DNA of 64,000 nucleotides, from positions 248,001-312,000 of the forward strand of contig SAXG01000020.1 of NCBI GenBank assembly GCA_012932865.1, given 5' to 3'. This DNA comes from Amylostereum areolatum (lineage: Eukaryota > Basidiomycota > Agaricomycetes > Russulales > Stereaceae). Shown in pieces: positions 43,158 through 55,613 of this stretch. The position numbers and the translations under genes were made by a program. How positions within the stretch are numbered: the first letter of the stretch is position 1; every line of letters begins with the position of its first letter. A model generated the notes under the pieces. That model searched no databases. It saw nothing but the letters and a program-made list of their open reading frames with translations, and was not told the origin of the DNA.

Positions 43158-44925
43158 CTAGACTTTGGCGCCAGACTTTTTCAACCCTTTCTTTCGACCG
43201 TCCCACCACAGCTTCTGTATATGTGGGGATGCTTTCCTGGCTTTTTCGATTTGTTCCTTTGTGACATAAAATCTTCGCACGAACACCTGTACCAACAGTG
43301 ATGCATTTACGAGAAGGACGTCCAAAGACCTCCGCACAAGGGTCCCGCGAAGTAGCTCGAACAGCTTTCCGTCATTCTCCACAAAGTCCACGCCTTGGAT
43401 ATCGAGCCGTGGTAGTGTTGGGAACAGAAGATCTGCTTTGGGCTCCCCATTGACGTTGGAAAGGGTAGTCTTGCTTTTGAGAGTGGTAAGTAGACCGCGT
43501 ACCGCGTCGCCTCCGACCGACAGGCGCCGACAGGATAAGGCCAGGTCGGGTGCCGACTGGTGCTGAGCCTGTTGGGTATATGGCGAGGACAATGCAAGTT
43601 TAGATCTATTTCGCGACCAGGCAATCGGAGGAGCGCCACATGTCAGAGTGTCGAAATAAAACCGAGTCGATGGTGATTCTGTCCGGGTGCCAACCCACCC
43701 GCTGCGCCATCGCGAGGATATCTAGCACGAGAGAGCGGGCAATCTCACAGTGCGAGGTGGGGCCGATCTCCGGGGCAGGAATCCGGGTGTCGATGCACAC
43801 CTGGAGAAATGGCACTTCGCCATCGGCGAATTTATCCTCATAACCGTCTTCATCGGTCGCATAAGGGCTCCGGAAGGTGAAATAGATGGAGTGTCCGGGT
43901 GAGGCGCCGTGGACACGGATGCCTGGCTGCGTGACGGCTGGTTTTCCATCTTTCATGAATGGAGCACCTTCAGTGAGCAGAACCATCACGCCTAGAGATA
44001 GGAAATGGGTTGAGTGGGGGATGACGTTGTTGATCGAGTTCCCGGATAGCGTATGGGGCATGTATGCAACGGTCATTGCCTTGGCCTTGAGAACCTGGAG
44101 CGAACAGGCGAAGAGAGACAAAGCGGGCGCGGAGTCGCTTATGATAGTAAGATGGGTCAGATGGGGGAAGGAGAGACGGGGGTATGGGTAATCAGGGGTG
44201 GCAGCGATGTCAGAGACCGTCTGTGCGGTGTCCGTGCTTTCGCGGAAGGCGTGTGCGAGGAAGAGGTGTTCGAGGACAGGGAGGCTTAGAAGAACCTCTC
44301 GCACTTCTATGTCACTAGGTCGATGATCCGGTGGGACCCCTCCTAAGGACAGCGAGAGCTCTACAAGCGTTGGCTTGAAGATCTTGCCTGAAGATGACCA
44401 TGGAAACTGGATACCATCGAGAAGGAGTCCTATCAGGTTGGGCAGGTCCTCGTGCAGAAATGAGAGATCGTGTTTTAAATGGAATTGGGGAGCGCGCTCC
44501 TTGAGAGCGACGCTATATAAAAAGGGTGCTGGTTTGACGGGAACGCAGGCGAGAAGGGGCCATATGCCTTTGCCTTCTAGATCAATCCGACCTGGGCGGG
44601 GATAGTGAGAAAGGGCCTGTGATATAGCATTCGGGATCGGAGAGCTGATGGGCTCTAGCTTGATCTTGATTGCTATGGGTGCGGAGCCTGATCTGCGCAG
44701 GGATTCCTCTGTCCAACCAACGGGATCGGTGATGATGTTGGTCCATAGGTCGATATAGGACAGCGACGCGAAACGCCACCGCCGACAAACGTGAGTGACG
44801 GCAAGCTAGGACGGTGGCTTTGTATTGGGTTTGGGGGGATCTTGGTGACAGTTAGGGAGGAAGGTGAAGATATGGCCGAGAATCTCGATGGGAAGGATTG
44901 ACACTGGGCAAGATGTGCCAGTCAT
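43158..44925 (-). pseudogene. F-box gene with an in-frame stop
   Basis: The ATG at 44925 begins MTGTSCPVSILPIEILGHIF, a good F-box start. The frame meets TAG at 44806-44808, immediately before the rest of the F-box (LAVTHVCRRWRFASLSYIDL). The frame then stays open through SAPIAIKIKLEPISS, FHLKHDLSFLHEDLPNLIGL and VLEHLFLAHAF to CLV. A 49-nt intron (43569-43617) follows, then AQHQSAPDLALSCRR to the end GLKKSGAKV. No intron removing the stop keeps the frame. Either the gene has recently died from one nonsense change, or translation starts differently and lacks a full F-box. Confidence 0.6.
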
Positions 44926-45551
44926 CCTCGTCGCGTTTGGACAAGGTCACTGGTACGCGTTTAGCTGGCAGTTGCAAACACGATCAAGACGCCGCGCACC
45001 TTCGTTATGTAGACCTGGACAAACAAAGAAACGCTACAATTGCCGATACCGCTTATTCTGGCGTTCTGTGAGACCGTGCGAGTGAGAAACGGTACGAGGT
45101 GTACAGAATGCGAGATCTGGCGGTCGATCAGAAGTGCAGTGCAATAGGGACGGATATGCAACCTCTGCGGTCACCGTAACTTGTAAGGAGAGAGCTGCGA
45201 AGAGGAAGTTCATGTTGTTCCATTCTTTGTTCCAAAATTCAATCGGAGATGATAGTCACGTGAAAACGGCTCTCCGTAGGACCGTAAGTAAGTACTTACG
45301 CATATCTGCAATCCAGAGCGTACTAGAGATATTTCCTCTTTACCTGCAGCACTGTCTGCCGACTATCTCTTCACAAGATTTGAACGTTGAACGTTGAACT
45401 TGTCCGCCTGGCGTTGGGATGGTCAAATGCACGGACTAGATGGCAGCTGGTAGGGTTCGCACTGGATGGACAGCCTCCCCCTATCATTAATGACGCTCGC
45501 TGACAACGTCCAAGCAGACTAGGATAGTTATAGCATGATAAAATACTGCCT
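44926..45551. other. Intergenic
   Basis: About 630 bp between the F-box pseudogene start and the flippase 3' end. Contains the palindrome GTAAGTACTTAC near 45289 and a short GAACGTT tandem near 45385. No gene. Confidence 0.45.
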
Positions 45552-48500
45552 CTACAACAACTTGCTCGACGCAGCCGGCGCGACTCTACTCTTGATGAGC
45601 TTGATGATATACAAGGGTAGCGCACTGATCGCTACAATGACGGCGACTTTCCAGACAAACCGTACCGACACCACAAAGGACAAGTCTTGAGGCGAGACGT
45701 GAGCGAAGGATGCATGAGAAAGGGAGAAGAGGTGTGCGCACCAAAGTATTCCGGCAGGAATACCATGCTGATTGCATAGATTAAAAGGGTGACGACCTCC
45801 GAGATGACCATATAAACATGCCTGGTGTCCTGGTCAGAAAATCACACCAAAAAAGAAGGGACACATACCAAATAGTAACCTCAAGGGCAACCATAATGAG
45901 TTCGTTGAGAATAAGAGCAGTGAACGAGATTGCGACGATGTTCAAAAATTCGTTCTCGAAGAGAACAAGAGATATGATCATGATAGCAGCACCTGGTAAC
46001 TCGTCAGGAAGCCACCACCAACTAAGCCCAGTCCGACACACCTTGGTAGACGCTGATCATGAGCCACATAAAAAACGTCTTGTAAGATAGTGCACGACCC
46101 TGCCAACGAATATGAGCAGCGAACTCGATGGCGATAAGGAGGGCATTACCTTGGTAAGTTCCTTGTAAAGTTCCGGGTATAACAACGCGAGATCCTCATT
46201 GACATCGCGGTCCAACACGAGCGAGAATACGGGGGCCATGGTATACATTGTAGCATACCCGACCATAAGCCACCCTTGGTACAGCGCGATCGGAGCAAAA
46301 TAGAAGATAGACGAAAACACTGCCTGCATGACCGAAATGATCAACCCGCGATGGATGACGAACTGGGCCAGCTTTGCCGAGCGACGGTATGAGTTACGGC
46401 CGTGCCACAGAAGTAACTTGGTCAGATGGCTGAACTGGTTGACGGAAAAGTCGGCCGCGAGTGACGCTTGCTTGCCCTCCTTCCCGACGATGCCGACACC
46501 AACGTCCGCGGCCTGGATCATGCTCACGTCGTTTCCGCCGTCGCCGATGCAACACACGCGCTTCTTGGTGTAACTTCGGATGAGCCGCGCGACGTCCGCC
46601 TTTTGAGTAGGGGAGCACCGGCAGGCAACAACAGCGGACAGTTTGGTGGTGATCTCGATAAATTCGTTCTTGAAGAGGTTGAGGCAAAGCTGGAAAGACA
46701 TGAGACCAGGCGTCGTGGGACTAAGCAGAGAACAAACCTGCAAAGATTCTCCGTCGATCACCAAGCAACAGTCAAGTTTGTTTTGAAGGAAGTCGAGTTC
46801 GTTTCGGACCTGATCTGCTGTTTTCACTGGTCTGAAATCAGCAGCAGTACGTATTTCGACCAGAAGAGCGCTTACGTTTGGCCACCTGGTGGATATACTG
46901 GTTCCTCGCCACGAGCTTAGTGGAAATGGCGATGACGGTTGCTGTCTCAATCTTGTCCCCTGTGAGCATCCAGATCTTTATCCCCGCGTTCCGTAGTAGC
47001 TCCAAGGTAGGCTTGACGTCGTCCTGGAGCTTGTCTTCGACCCCGGTCAATCCGAGGAGCTCGAGGTCCCGTTCCAATGAATCTGCTACGATGGCAGCCA
47101 TCGCTTCGTTTCGCCCCTCCCGTTGTATACTTGCTGCATGATGGCGCGCCTTGAAGTCCGCATAACCCGCTTCTGTCAATCGCCGCCGTGCCATAACGAG
47201 AGTACGCAAGCCCTCGCGCGCCATGTTCGCGGTCTCCTCTTCAAGCCAGTCATTCCGTTGCACGATCCGCGCCATAACGACGTCGGCACCCTTCTGCAAG
47301 AAAGCGAGATCGCCCGTTTGGAGGTCCCGGACGACGATACCCATGCGCTTTGACTCAGATGTGAATGGAAATATTTCGAGGATTTCGAAAGCGATAGTAT
47401 TGCCGGCTGGGGTCTGGAGCTCGATACGAGTGCGATCCCGGAAGGTGAGGGTCAGGCCCACCGATTCAGTCCATTTAACAATGGCGACCTCATCAGGAGA
47501 AGCAGCTTGATAAGTAACTGTGCCATCGTCGTTCGTAACTGGCGTAACCTGGAGTGGCGTCAGGATCCAGACCGGTAACAAAGATATAATCTCACGTTAT
47601 GGCAGAGCGCGAGACTGAGGACCACGTCGTGCACTCGATGAGACATGTCACGACGTCCCCGGGTGGCGAGTTGAGCACCAGTAGCTAAGGATGCCTTGCG
47701 TGCATGGGCTGTCCGACCTTTCAATATGCGAGCTCCATCGAAGGCCGGGAGACGAACCTTGTTCCTCTGTTGAACCGAACGTTGTGGCCAACTGAAGTGC
47801 AACTTCATCCATGGAGTCCGCTCCAAACGACATGGTACCCATATGCAGTTTCTTCATTTCCATCTCTACGATGTCATTAGAAGTTATGAACCAGCGACAG
47901 GAACAGTTATACCATTCTGAGTTAATGTGCCCGTTTTGTCACTGAGCAAGTATTCTATGCGGCCGAGTTCTTCAGGGAGTGTACTTGTCCGCACGATCGC
48001 ACCCGGTATCTCTTTATCGTTCATAATCTGGTGGGCATAAACGGTCTTTCCCATGTCCAGGTTAACACGCAAACTATCCGCGCTTCAGCAGCAAGTCCGT
48101 GCTAGGAGATAACAGACATACCTGATTGGGATGATGGACGAGAATAATATAAGAAACCGAAAAACATAGATGTACCACAGGCCACGGAATCCGTTCAGAG
48201 CGACGAGTGCGAGCGAAAGGGCAAAGGTAACCGCGCAAAGAATCTGTAGGTAGGTGAGTAGAGGTACATATAGTTGTGATGTAGACTCGCCTTAGCCAGC
48301 CTGTTAATCTCCTCGTCCAATAGCCCAACCTTGGTCTTCGGATGACTTGTGTTCATAACTGCTCGTGTCTCCGGTCCGGTGTATACAACGAACCCTGTGG
48401 CGGAACCAGCAGCAAGAACCGTGTTAGCCCACAGGACGTTCTCTGCTGACAGTGGTTCGACCTGCGGAACTTGAACCATGGGTACATCGTTGGCGGATTG

Positions 48501-49908
48501 GCTAGGTGGGGTATTGACGGTGAAAGTGCCAATAAATGTATGGATATCCTTGATTGGTTCATCCGCTAGAAAATGAGATAAGTCCAGAGTTCATCGATAC
48601 CCAGCTGGCTATTCACCATAGATCTCCGCATTTAGCGTTAGCAGTTCTCTATCAGAAGCCAACTTCTGTGTTCCCGGGACCGCCACGCGTAGCTTCCAAT
48701 CTGTCTCTCCGTCCAGTTGGTCGGTGCGTATGAAGCATGTTCCTGAGGCGTCGGAAGTGCGGAGAAGGACAAGGTCAGCGGGAACGCGCTGATTCTTCTC
48801 TAGGTGAATGAGGTCGCCGACGCGAATGGAAGATGAGGGAACTGAACGAGTATGAGGAAGGTTTTGCTCGATGTCGTGCTCGGAGGCGTCTTCATAGTCG
48901 GAGGAATCCAGGAGGAGGTAGCGGGCCGAGTTGGCCTCGCGATCACGGAGGTTGCGCTTGTAGTCATCGTAGGCTTCCTTGCCCATCGTCACTAGAAGCA
49001 CGAACGCGAGTGGTGCGATATATGTAGCAATGAAACCTGCGAAACGTCAACAGGTGAACTCCGATAATTTACACGAAGACGGGCATACCAATCTTGAGTG
49101 CAGGAACGAATTGAGATAACGCGACGAGCAGAAAGTAGAGGTTGAAGAAAAATTTGAATTGCTCGTAGAAGACGATGGGGAGAAAGGTGAAGATATTGTA
49201 TTTTTGGTTCCGCACGATGTTGGGAGGGAATCGACCCTGCATCTTATCTAGTCAAAATAAGGTCAGTATATATATGAATAGTCAACCACTCTACCCAGAA
49301 GACGCAGCGACAGGGTGCTCAACCAGGGAGCAGGGAGGGTATGCAACGACTAGAAGTACTACACAGGACGTGACAGCCATATGGTCCAGGGCAGAAGCAG
49401 CATGTCGTGACACGATTGAGATAAATCTCTGGACGCGATGTGCAACCCGTTTACATTGAGCAGGTATGAATCCCATCCAAGGACAGCTCGTAGGATCTAC
49501 TTGCCCGACACCACGAGATGCATGCTCACCTGGTGGACGAAATGGTACTGTCCGCGATTTGTCCTTCGAGGAGCCTCTTCTTGAAGACTTCTACGAGTAA
49601 TGAGCTGCATGCATGAGCGCGACTAATCCTGAACACACCTGCGAACTCGCGTCCGACACCAACGGCGGTGCCCTTCTCCTGACCGCGTCCTCATCCTCAG
49701 CCTCATCTCGCTCTCCTGCCCCAAGCAATCCCGCTTCTTCCTCCGGGTCTATGTCACCGTATACATCTCTTTGTTTCGGTCGTCTTGAATTCTGTGTCGC
49801 CGCGATGGCGGCTGCGCGAGGCATGTTGGTGGGGGCGTCGTCTGTGCGATTAAGGCGCGCGTAGCCGGTCCTGGACTTCCTGAATGTGTGGAGACGGATA
49901 TCTGACAT
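45552..49908 (-). CDS. NEO1: P4-ATPase phospholipid flippase, Neo1/ATP9 type
   Basis: Flips aminophospholipids from the lumenal to the cytosolic leaflet of Golgi/endosome membranes. Neo1-type enzymes work without a Cdc50 subunit. The ATG at 49908 opens [20 protein letters not shown] and an acidic N-tail, then [20 protein letters not shown]. The actuator has [11 protein letters not shown] (near 48700). The phosphorylation site is [13 protein letters not shown] (near 47940). The nucleotide-binding part has [16 protein letters not shown]. The hinge is [16 protein letters not shown] (near 46520), then [20 protein letters not shown] and [20 protein letters not shown]. The last exons encode [37 protein letters not shown] and [20 protein letters not shown]. 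Many short introns. All key P-type motifs are present. Confidence 0.93.
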
Positions 49909-50872
49909 AGAAATGGCGCAGTGCCTGCCGTCGAGATGTTCGAGACAGCCAGTGTGGCCGCTGCCGCTGCCGGAAGGTGGTGGTTGAGGGAAAGGATAGT
50001 TGCTTAATGCGGTAACTAGTCATTGTTGCATCGCATCCAAGTGCTTAGTCATATACGTCGCCAAACCGAAACGTGATTTGAACAAGCTCAGGCTTGGACT
50101 TCATCGTCACCATTGGTCACCCGAGTCTAGCTTGTGTCAAGTTTCAAGGTCCAATATAATCAATCCACCACACATCTCTTCCTCAGAGATCGGACCTCAT
50201 TCATCAGCGATCAACTCTCTCTCGGATGTGGATCACTGTTTATGTCGAAGACGGTACATACGCTGCCCAAGATCTTCGCTCCTAATCTTTTCGGGATTCT
50301 GGCCCCTGCGCGTATATCTAGCAGAGCTGCAAGATTCCAGAACGCCTACCTTCTAGTTGGCTCAGCGCCGGAGGCTTCGCTCCTTGACCTAGGCATGATG
50401 ATCCATGAAGTCCCTTCAAGTTGTCTACTAACAACCCCCCCTCTACATATGTTGCGACCGTCATCCTACTGATCTCCTCGGGTAGATTTTCCTGAGGCGA
50501 CTATTCCTTGGAACTGGCGATCCGAGCCTGTCATCCGTACTTATAACAACCATAGGTAACTCCGTGCATTTGCTGGAAACGCGGCAAAGAAAAGCAATAC
50601 AAATGTGCTGGCGATATGGTTTTCCAACTCGATCCCCCCACTGACGAAAACAAAAACAAATGCGCTCCTCTCCTCCCTATCCTACACCAAAATCCCTCCA
50701 CGCGAACGAAGAAGGTCATTATCGAACGAAGTTGTGTGCGGTCTAGCGGTTCTGGATATGCATTGAAGGTCGTCAGTCGCGTGTCACGGTTCGGCAAAAG
50801 GAAAGGTGCGCACATATGCTGTATTGATATCATGTCATAAAGGGGGGCGGTCAGATGGGTGGACGTGCGCGT
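49909..50872. other. Intergenic, NEO1 promoter to pheromone precursor 2
   Basis: About 960 bp. A plus-strand frame at 50134-50472 has no recognisable domain. No receptor gene seen. Confidence 0.45.
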
Positions 50873-51001
50873 TCAAGCGACGACACAGCCAGTAGAGCCG
50901 GAGTCTCCGCCAGACTCGGAGTCGACGGGTACGCTCGCGATGGGTTCCACCTCGGCGGGGGCGGACGCGAAATAAGAGAGGAGAGCATTGAAGGCGTCCA
51001 T
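50873..51001 (-). CDS. Mating-pheromone precursor-like lipopeptide 2 (CaaX end CVVA)
   Basis: A 42-residue frame from the ATG at 51001 to the TGA at 50873. It starts MDAFNALLSYFASAPAEVEP and ends DSESGGDSGSTGCVVA, a standard CaaX box. It aligns along its whole length with the precursor at 27393-27527 (MDAF, SYFA, EVE, P-I/V-D-S-E, GC-I/V-VA), but the presumptive mature part differs. There is no E-H or E-R pair, so processing may occur next to E-S or elsewhere. A TATA-like box lies about 100 bp upstream, as in gene 1. By family it would yield a farnesylated, carboxymethylated peptide pheromone. No STE3-type receptor is present, so partner and role are inferred. Confidence 0.8.
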   Translation of the reverse strand: MDAFNALLSYFASAPAEVEPIASVPVDSESGGDSGSTGCVVA

Positions 51002-51101
51002 GGAGGAGTAGTTTGCGTGGGGAGGAGATTTCGAGAGGATGTAATAAGGTGTCGCGAAAGGCTGAACCAAAGGGATGGGGGATCCGACTGACGTCGACTC
51101 G

Positions 51102-51111
51102 CTTTTTATAG
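51102..51111 (-). promoter_or_regulatory. TATA-like box of pheromone precursor 2
   Basis: Reads CTATAAAAAG on the minus strand, 101-110 bp before the ATG at 51001. Same sequence type and spacing as the box of precursor 1. Confidence 0.55.
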
Positions 51112-53108
51112 TTTTTGTCTTCCAGCTGTTATCACATCAGTGCCACGGATTCCTGCATCAAATTTGGTCTCGTGTCTGTAGTCGTACACGGCCCCGCCGG
51201 TGAAGAATGTCACCAGCCGAACATTGGCTCAGGTATGTGCAAGAATATGTCAGAGATGGACACGGCTGACCTTGATATGAAGCTACTTCGTGCCGTCGTT
51301 CCGAGGAGACAATTGGAAGTAACGTTTGTGGATGTAGCCACACCTGATTTTTTCCTTCGTGATTCGATACAGATATGGCTCTCCAGATACATAGATCTGG
51401 ATTACACAAATCTCGGACGACTCGGCACCGCGCGCAGGGAACCGATATTCCGATTGAGGTGAGAGTCTCGCGAAATCAGTCACAAGCCCGTCCAGCGACG
51501 CTGACAACGTGTGCAGGCCTTTGAATTTTTTTCTGTGAGGTGGTGCTATGTTTTCCGACGCACGCGACTTATCCAGGCTCGAGTTGCTTCTCAGTCGATA
51601 TCTGTGGATGTCTTGATCGCTGTCTCTTAGCGCGTGCAAGCGCCCCTCACGCAGGGCTCCCTGACCCTAATTGTCAAGCCACACTTCTTTGCACTAGAGC
51701 CCTGACCTGCGTTTCTGGTTCCGATGGACCATATGAGGATACCAGATCCTTTGCTTATTGTTCGGACTTTGCCGAAAGAGCAAAGCGTCGTCAGGTGAGT
51801 CTCCGCCGCCGCTCGTCTTTTTGTTTTCGACTTGTGCCCTTCTTTGCTCGTATCTTCTTTTTGCGCCCTATGGTCCCACTTGAGATATTTCTACATGTGG
51901 AGGTGGTGCTGGGGATTACGGATGCTCCCAAGATGCTTCCAACTTCAGTACTTCAGTCCCTGCACGGAAGGTCCGTCTCTTTGCCCTCGGAACCAAAGAA
52001 TGACCATCTCGTGTTCTCCAATGGGGACGCAGAGACGGCTTGTTTCTCAACTCGGATCCTCTTTCAAGTATTTTTAGACATGGTGTTCTTCTGATTAGCT
52101 ATTAGGATGAACACAAAATAACAGGAGGGTGTCGTTATTATTGTGACCCGAGTAGCTGTCCCCACGTTTCACGAGCCACATCAACGACTATCTTCCGTAT
52201 AAGGTCAGCTACAGCTACAGAGACTAGAGCCACATCACACTGATGCTTTCGTCGCACAGAAAGCACAGAAGACTTATATCCCGTGAACTTTCCCATCCAA
52301 GGACGTGCAATACAATATCATGTCTTTCAACGCCTGTATGAAATCCGTGCGGGCGACTCGTCCTACTTTCTTAGGCCTCGGAGACGCAGGGAAGTACTTA
52401 TCCACATAGCATATGTGCAAGGGTGCGTAGACGTTACATCATGGGTGATATTGGCGCTTACAGTAGTAACATTATCATGGCCGAATCCTCGATGCCATGG
52501 GTTATGTCAAGAATATCTGGAAGAATGGCACCACGCGGTCTTTCACGTCGCAGCGGCGCCTCGGTACTCGTACTCTTCCATGCCAGTGATTTGTCTTACT
52601 TACTCGCATTTAGAATCTACGATCGCGCTAGGCTACCGTTCTACGGTGCCAGCTAAGCAATCAATTGTGCGCACTAGTACCACGAACTTTTTGCCTTGCG
52701 CATTGCGGAATATACTTGTAAAGCTCCGGCAGCTCACCGTGATTGTGTCTGGCACGACTGAAGATTGTTGAACTGTTCGCGTACGCTCATGTAGTCACGT
52801 GACCGCGACGATGCCGGCTGGCGCAGACCTGTGTCGGACCGGGCTCGCCGGTGTCGCACTTTTCTCCTCTTGTGGCAGCAGCACCTTCCAACCCTTCCAC
52901 AAACGACGGTGCGTAGTCCCCCCTTGCCTTCTAACCTTTTGTCTCATGTCGAGTCACTTCCTGTCCCAGCTCCTGCTGCAATTCCGAAGGATCTCCCGCT
53001 GGCACGGGCCGTGCGTCTGGCCAAACAAGTTGAAGTACACTCGGCGCGGTGGAGTCAAGAACCTGGAGCAGCATTGGACCGCCACGATAGCTAGAGGGAG
53101 CATTTAGT
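51112..53108. other. Gene-free stretch of 2 kb
   Basis: Largest empty interval in the window. Several short frames exist on both strands (for example 51283-51639 minus and 51540-52094 plus) but none has a recognisable domain or credible intron chain. Confidence 0.45.
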
Positions 53109-54943
53109 ATGACCTCAGATGCAATGTGCGTGTACTATGCCTGTCAGCCAACCCGTCTTATCAACCATACCACATCTCTCGCAGTTCACCTGATGCGCCC
53201 TTCAATTGGCTATCACTTGTTCAAAGTACATTGACAGGCCTTGAATCTATATCACAAACCCCGAATGCTTCGCGCGAAAGACTCCATACCGCTCGTCAAA
53301 CTGCTCTCGAAGCAATTGACACATCTCTGGCTATTGTTGTGTACACCCATGGCCTGCATAACTCGCTCACTCCCATCGGACGCCTTCCAGCCGAAATTCT
53401 CGCACGCATATTCCGCCATGTAATCGATATCTACCCTATGCGGTCCCCCGATATTGGATGGATCAAAGTCACGCATGTCTGCCGCTCATTCCGGCGTGTC
53501 GCCCTCGATAACTCGTCTCTATGGAGTACCATACCCTTCAACATCGGGAATAATTGGACGCGCAATTTCTTGGACCGATCGAAGAACTCTTCGCTTCATG
53601 TACAGTGCTGGCTCCGAGACCGTAGTCCTGGAGAGCAGAGGTTCCCCGATGTCTTGGCCGAAACGCTAACCAGCCACATGGGACGCATCCGCGAACTTTG
53701 GATCCATGGCCCCGAAGAAGCCATTTGCCAGCTCTTCAAGAGTGACTCCGTAGTCAAGAATTCACCACAGCTGGAGCGCCTTGGAGTGGAATGCTCCTCC
53801 CGTTCTCGTGAACGACTAATCCCTCCAACGACTTTGTTCGGTGGCCATATCCCACGCTTGCGCCACGTAGTGCTTGCTATATGCCCGGGATCTTTGGCAT
53901 GGTTAAAGCCCGCTGAAAATCTCGTCTCCTTATATTTAGTCGGCCCCGACACACCCCGTCTCTCTTATGATGCGTATAAGCGTCTTTTGGACGCCTTGGA
54001 GCACGCCCGTGGTTTAGAATTCCTGTGGATGACCAATTGCCTCCCCCTCGCAGAGTCAAAGGCCGTCACACACATCGGTCGGGTTTTAGACCTCTGCAAT
54101 CTAAAAACAGTTCATATCGTGGACTGCACCTCCGATATCATACGTTTTCTGGGCCAAATTCACTTGGCTCCTTCTGCTGCGGTCCAACTCAAGTGCCTCC
54201 AATTCCGTCCTACCCACCACCTGCCACTCCTCCATGTCATGTCAAATCTACGATCGACCGGGCGCCCTATGCCCACCAAAGTTATAATCCGTGAAGCGCA
54301 GAATTCCGTCAAATTGGTGGCGAGTGATTGTTCGCCGGCGTGCTCTATTCCCTCCCTCAATGACAGGAGGCAATCCAACTTCATCACTTTGAGATGTCAC
54401 ACTTCAGACTGGAAGGACGAGCCCTTGGTTTCCAGCTTCTGCTCGTTATTGCAGTTGGATCAATTGGAAAGTCTGGAAATAACGTGGAAGATGGAACAAA
54501 CGGTTACCCCACAAGAATGGGTCGACATCTTTGGGTGCGCGCGGAAATTGCGAACCTTGGAACTTGGCGGAAGCCCCGCGGAATCGTTTTGTAGGGCGCT
54601 GTCCATGAGCGTTCTCTTGCCCGACCCCAAAAATACACCCCCGGCTTCCTCATCCTTGTCCTTGCCGCAGCGGAATTCCGCGCATACTCTTTTCCCATCC
54701 CTCCACGATCTTACTTTGCGCGAGGTTGATTTCCGTCAGACCATGGATGGCCATCCTCTTCACCAGTTATTTGCACACGCCCTTACGGTCAGGACGGCGT
54801 CTCCCGAAATCTGCCCACCGCGGCTACTCTCGATTGAACTCTGTTTTGTACGCAGAGAATGGGTCAACTTCTGGCTCTTTTGTGTTCCGGAGGATCAGCG
54901 AGTGTGGAATGTGGACTCGTGGTCGATGATTGAAGAGACGTGA
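53109..54943 (+). CDS. F-box protein
   Basis: The start was set at ATG 53109. A 17-nt first exon (MTSDAI) is joined over intron 53126-53184 (gtgcgt...tcgcag) in exact phase to SPDAPFNWLSLVQSTLTGLE, about 591 residues in all. The F-box follows a short helical leader: LTPIGRLPAEILARIFRHVI, then GWIKVTHVCRSFRRVALDNS and SLWSTI. The long C-terminal part is leucine-rich (LKTVHIVDCTSDIIRFLGQI; LESLEITWKMEQTVTPQEWV; LFPSLHDLTLREVDF). The IGWIKVTHVCR block is shared with the F-box gene at 62374, a likely paralogue. SCF substrate adaptor by family, target unknown. Confidence 0.85.
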
Positions 54944-55613
54944 CGATGGAACACCCCCCGGACTGTTCGTCGCGCTTCCAGTAAAATGGTATGACGCCTT
55001 TGTAACTCTCACCCGTTTGAGTGGCTTATCTTTGCCCGTAGTCCCAGATTTTTCGTCGTATCTGCTGACCATCATTGCGATGCCAAAGATTAGGGGAGTA
55101 CATCACGAGCCGTGTCGCGATGCGGACATACCACTGCTAGAGCGCACCATAAGGGAACTTATATCAGTGGTATCATCACAAGCTAGCATTCGAGACGCGA
55201 GGTCATGTTTATTTGAACAATTCGCTAGAATAAAAGCCACCGCGTCTTGCAAGGGAACTGCAGGAGGATCAAAGAGACGCTTTCGTGGCTGGGAAGGTTC
55301 GGCACGAAAGAGACGAATCCGAAACTGCCCCGCTCGGAGCTGGCTGCTGAGGCAAGATAGATGACGGAAGGTGAACGTTATCTGATAAGCAGATTACAAA
55401 GTGGTTGACTGAAACACAAATCTGTCCATCTCCTGTCCATCATGCCGCGTCATCCGACTCATCCTGCCGCCTGTGCGCGTTCCGCCGTACAGAATGGATG
55501 GCAAGTATAAGTAGTGTCCGTTACGAGGCTCGTCTTTTTCTATGCTACTAGCGAAAGGCGCTTTCTTCCCCTTCTCCTGGACACCTGTTCGTTCTCGACT
55601 CGCCGTTCGGAGT
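54944..55613. other. Intergenic
   Basis: Contains a short plus-strand stretch (PLLERTIRELISVVSSQASI, near 55130) resembling the helical leader before an F-box, but no F-box follows. Possibly a gene relic, otherwise the promoter of the flavoprotein gene. Confidence 0.4.
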
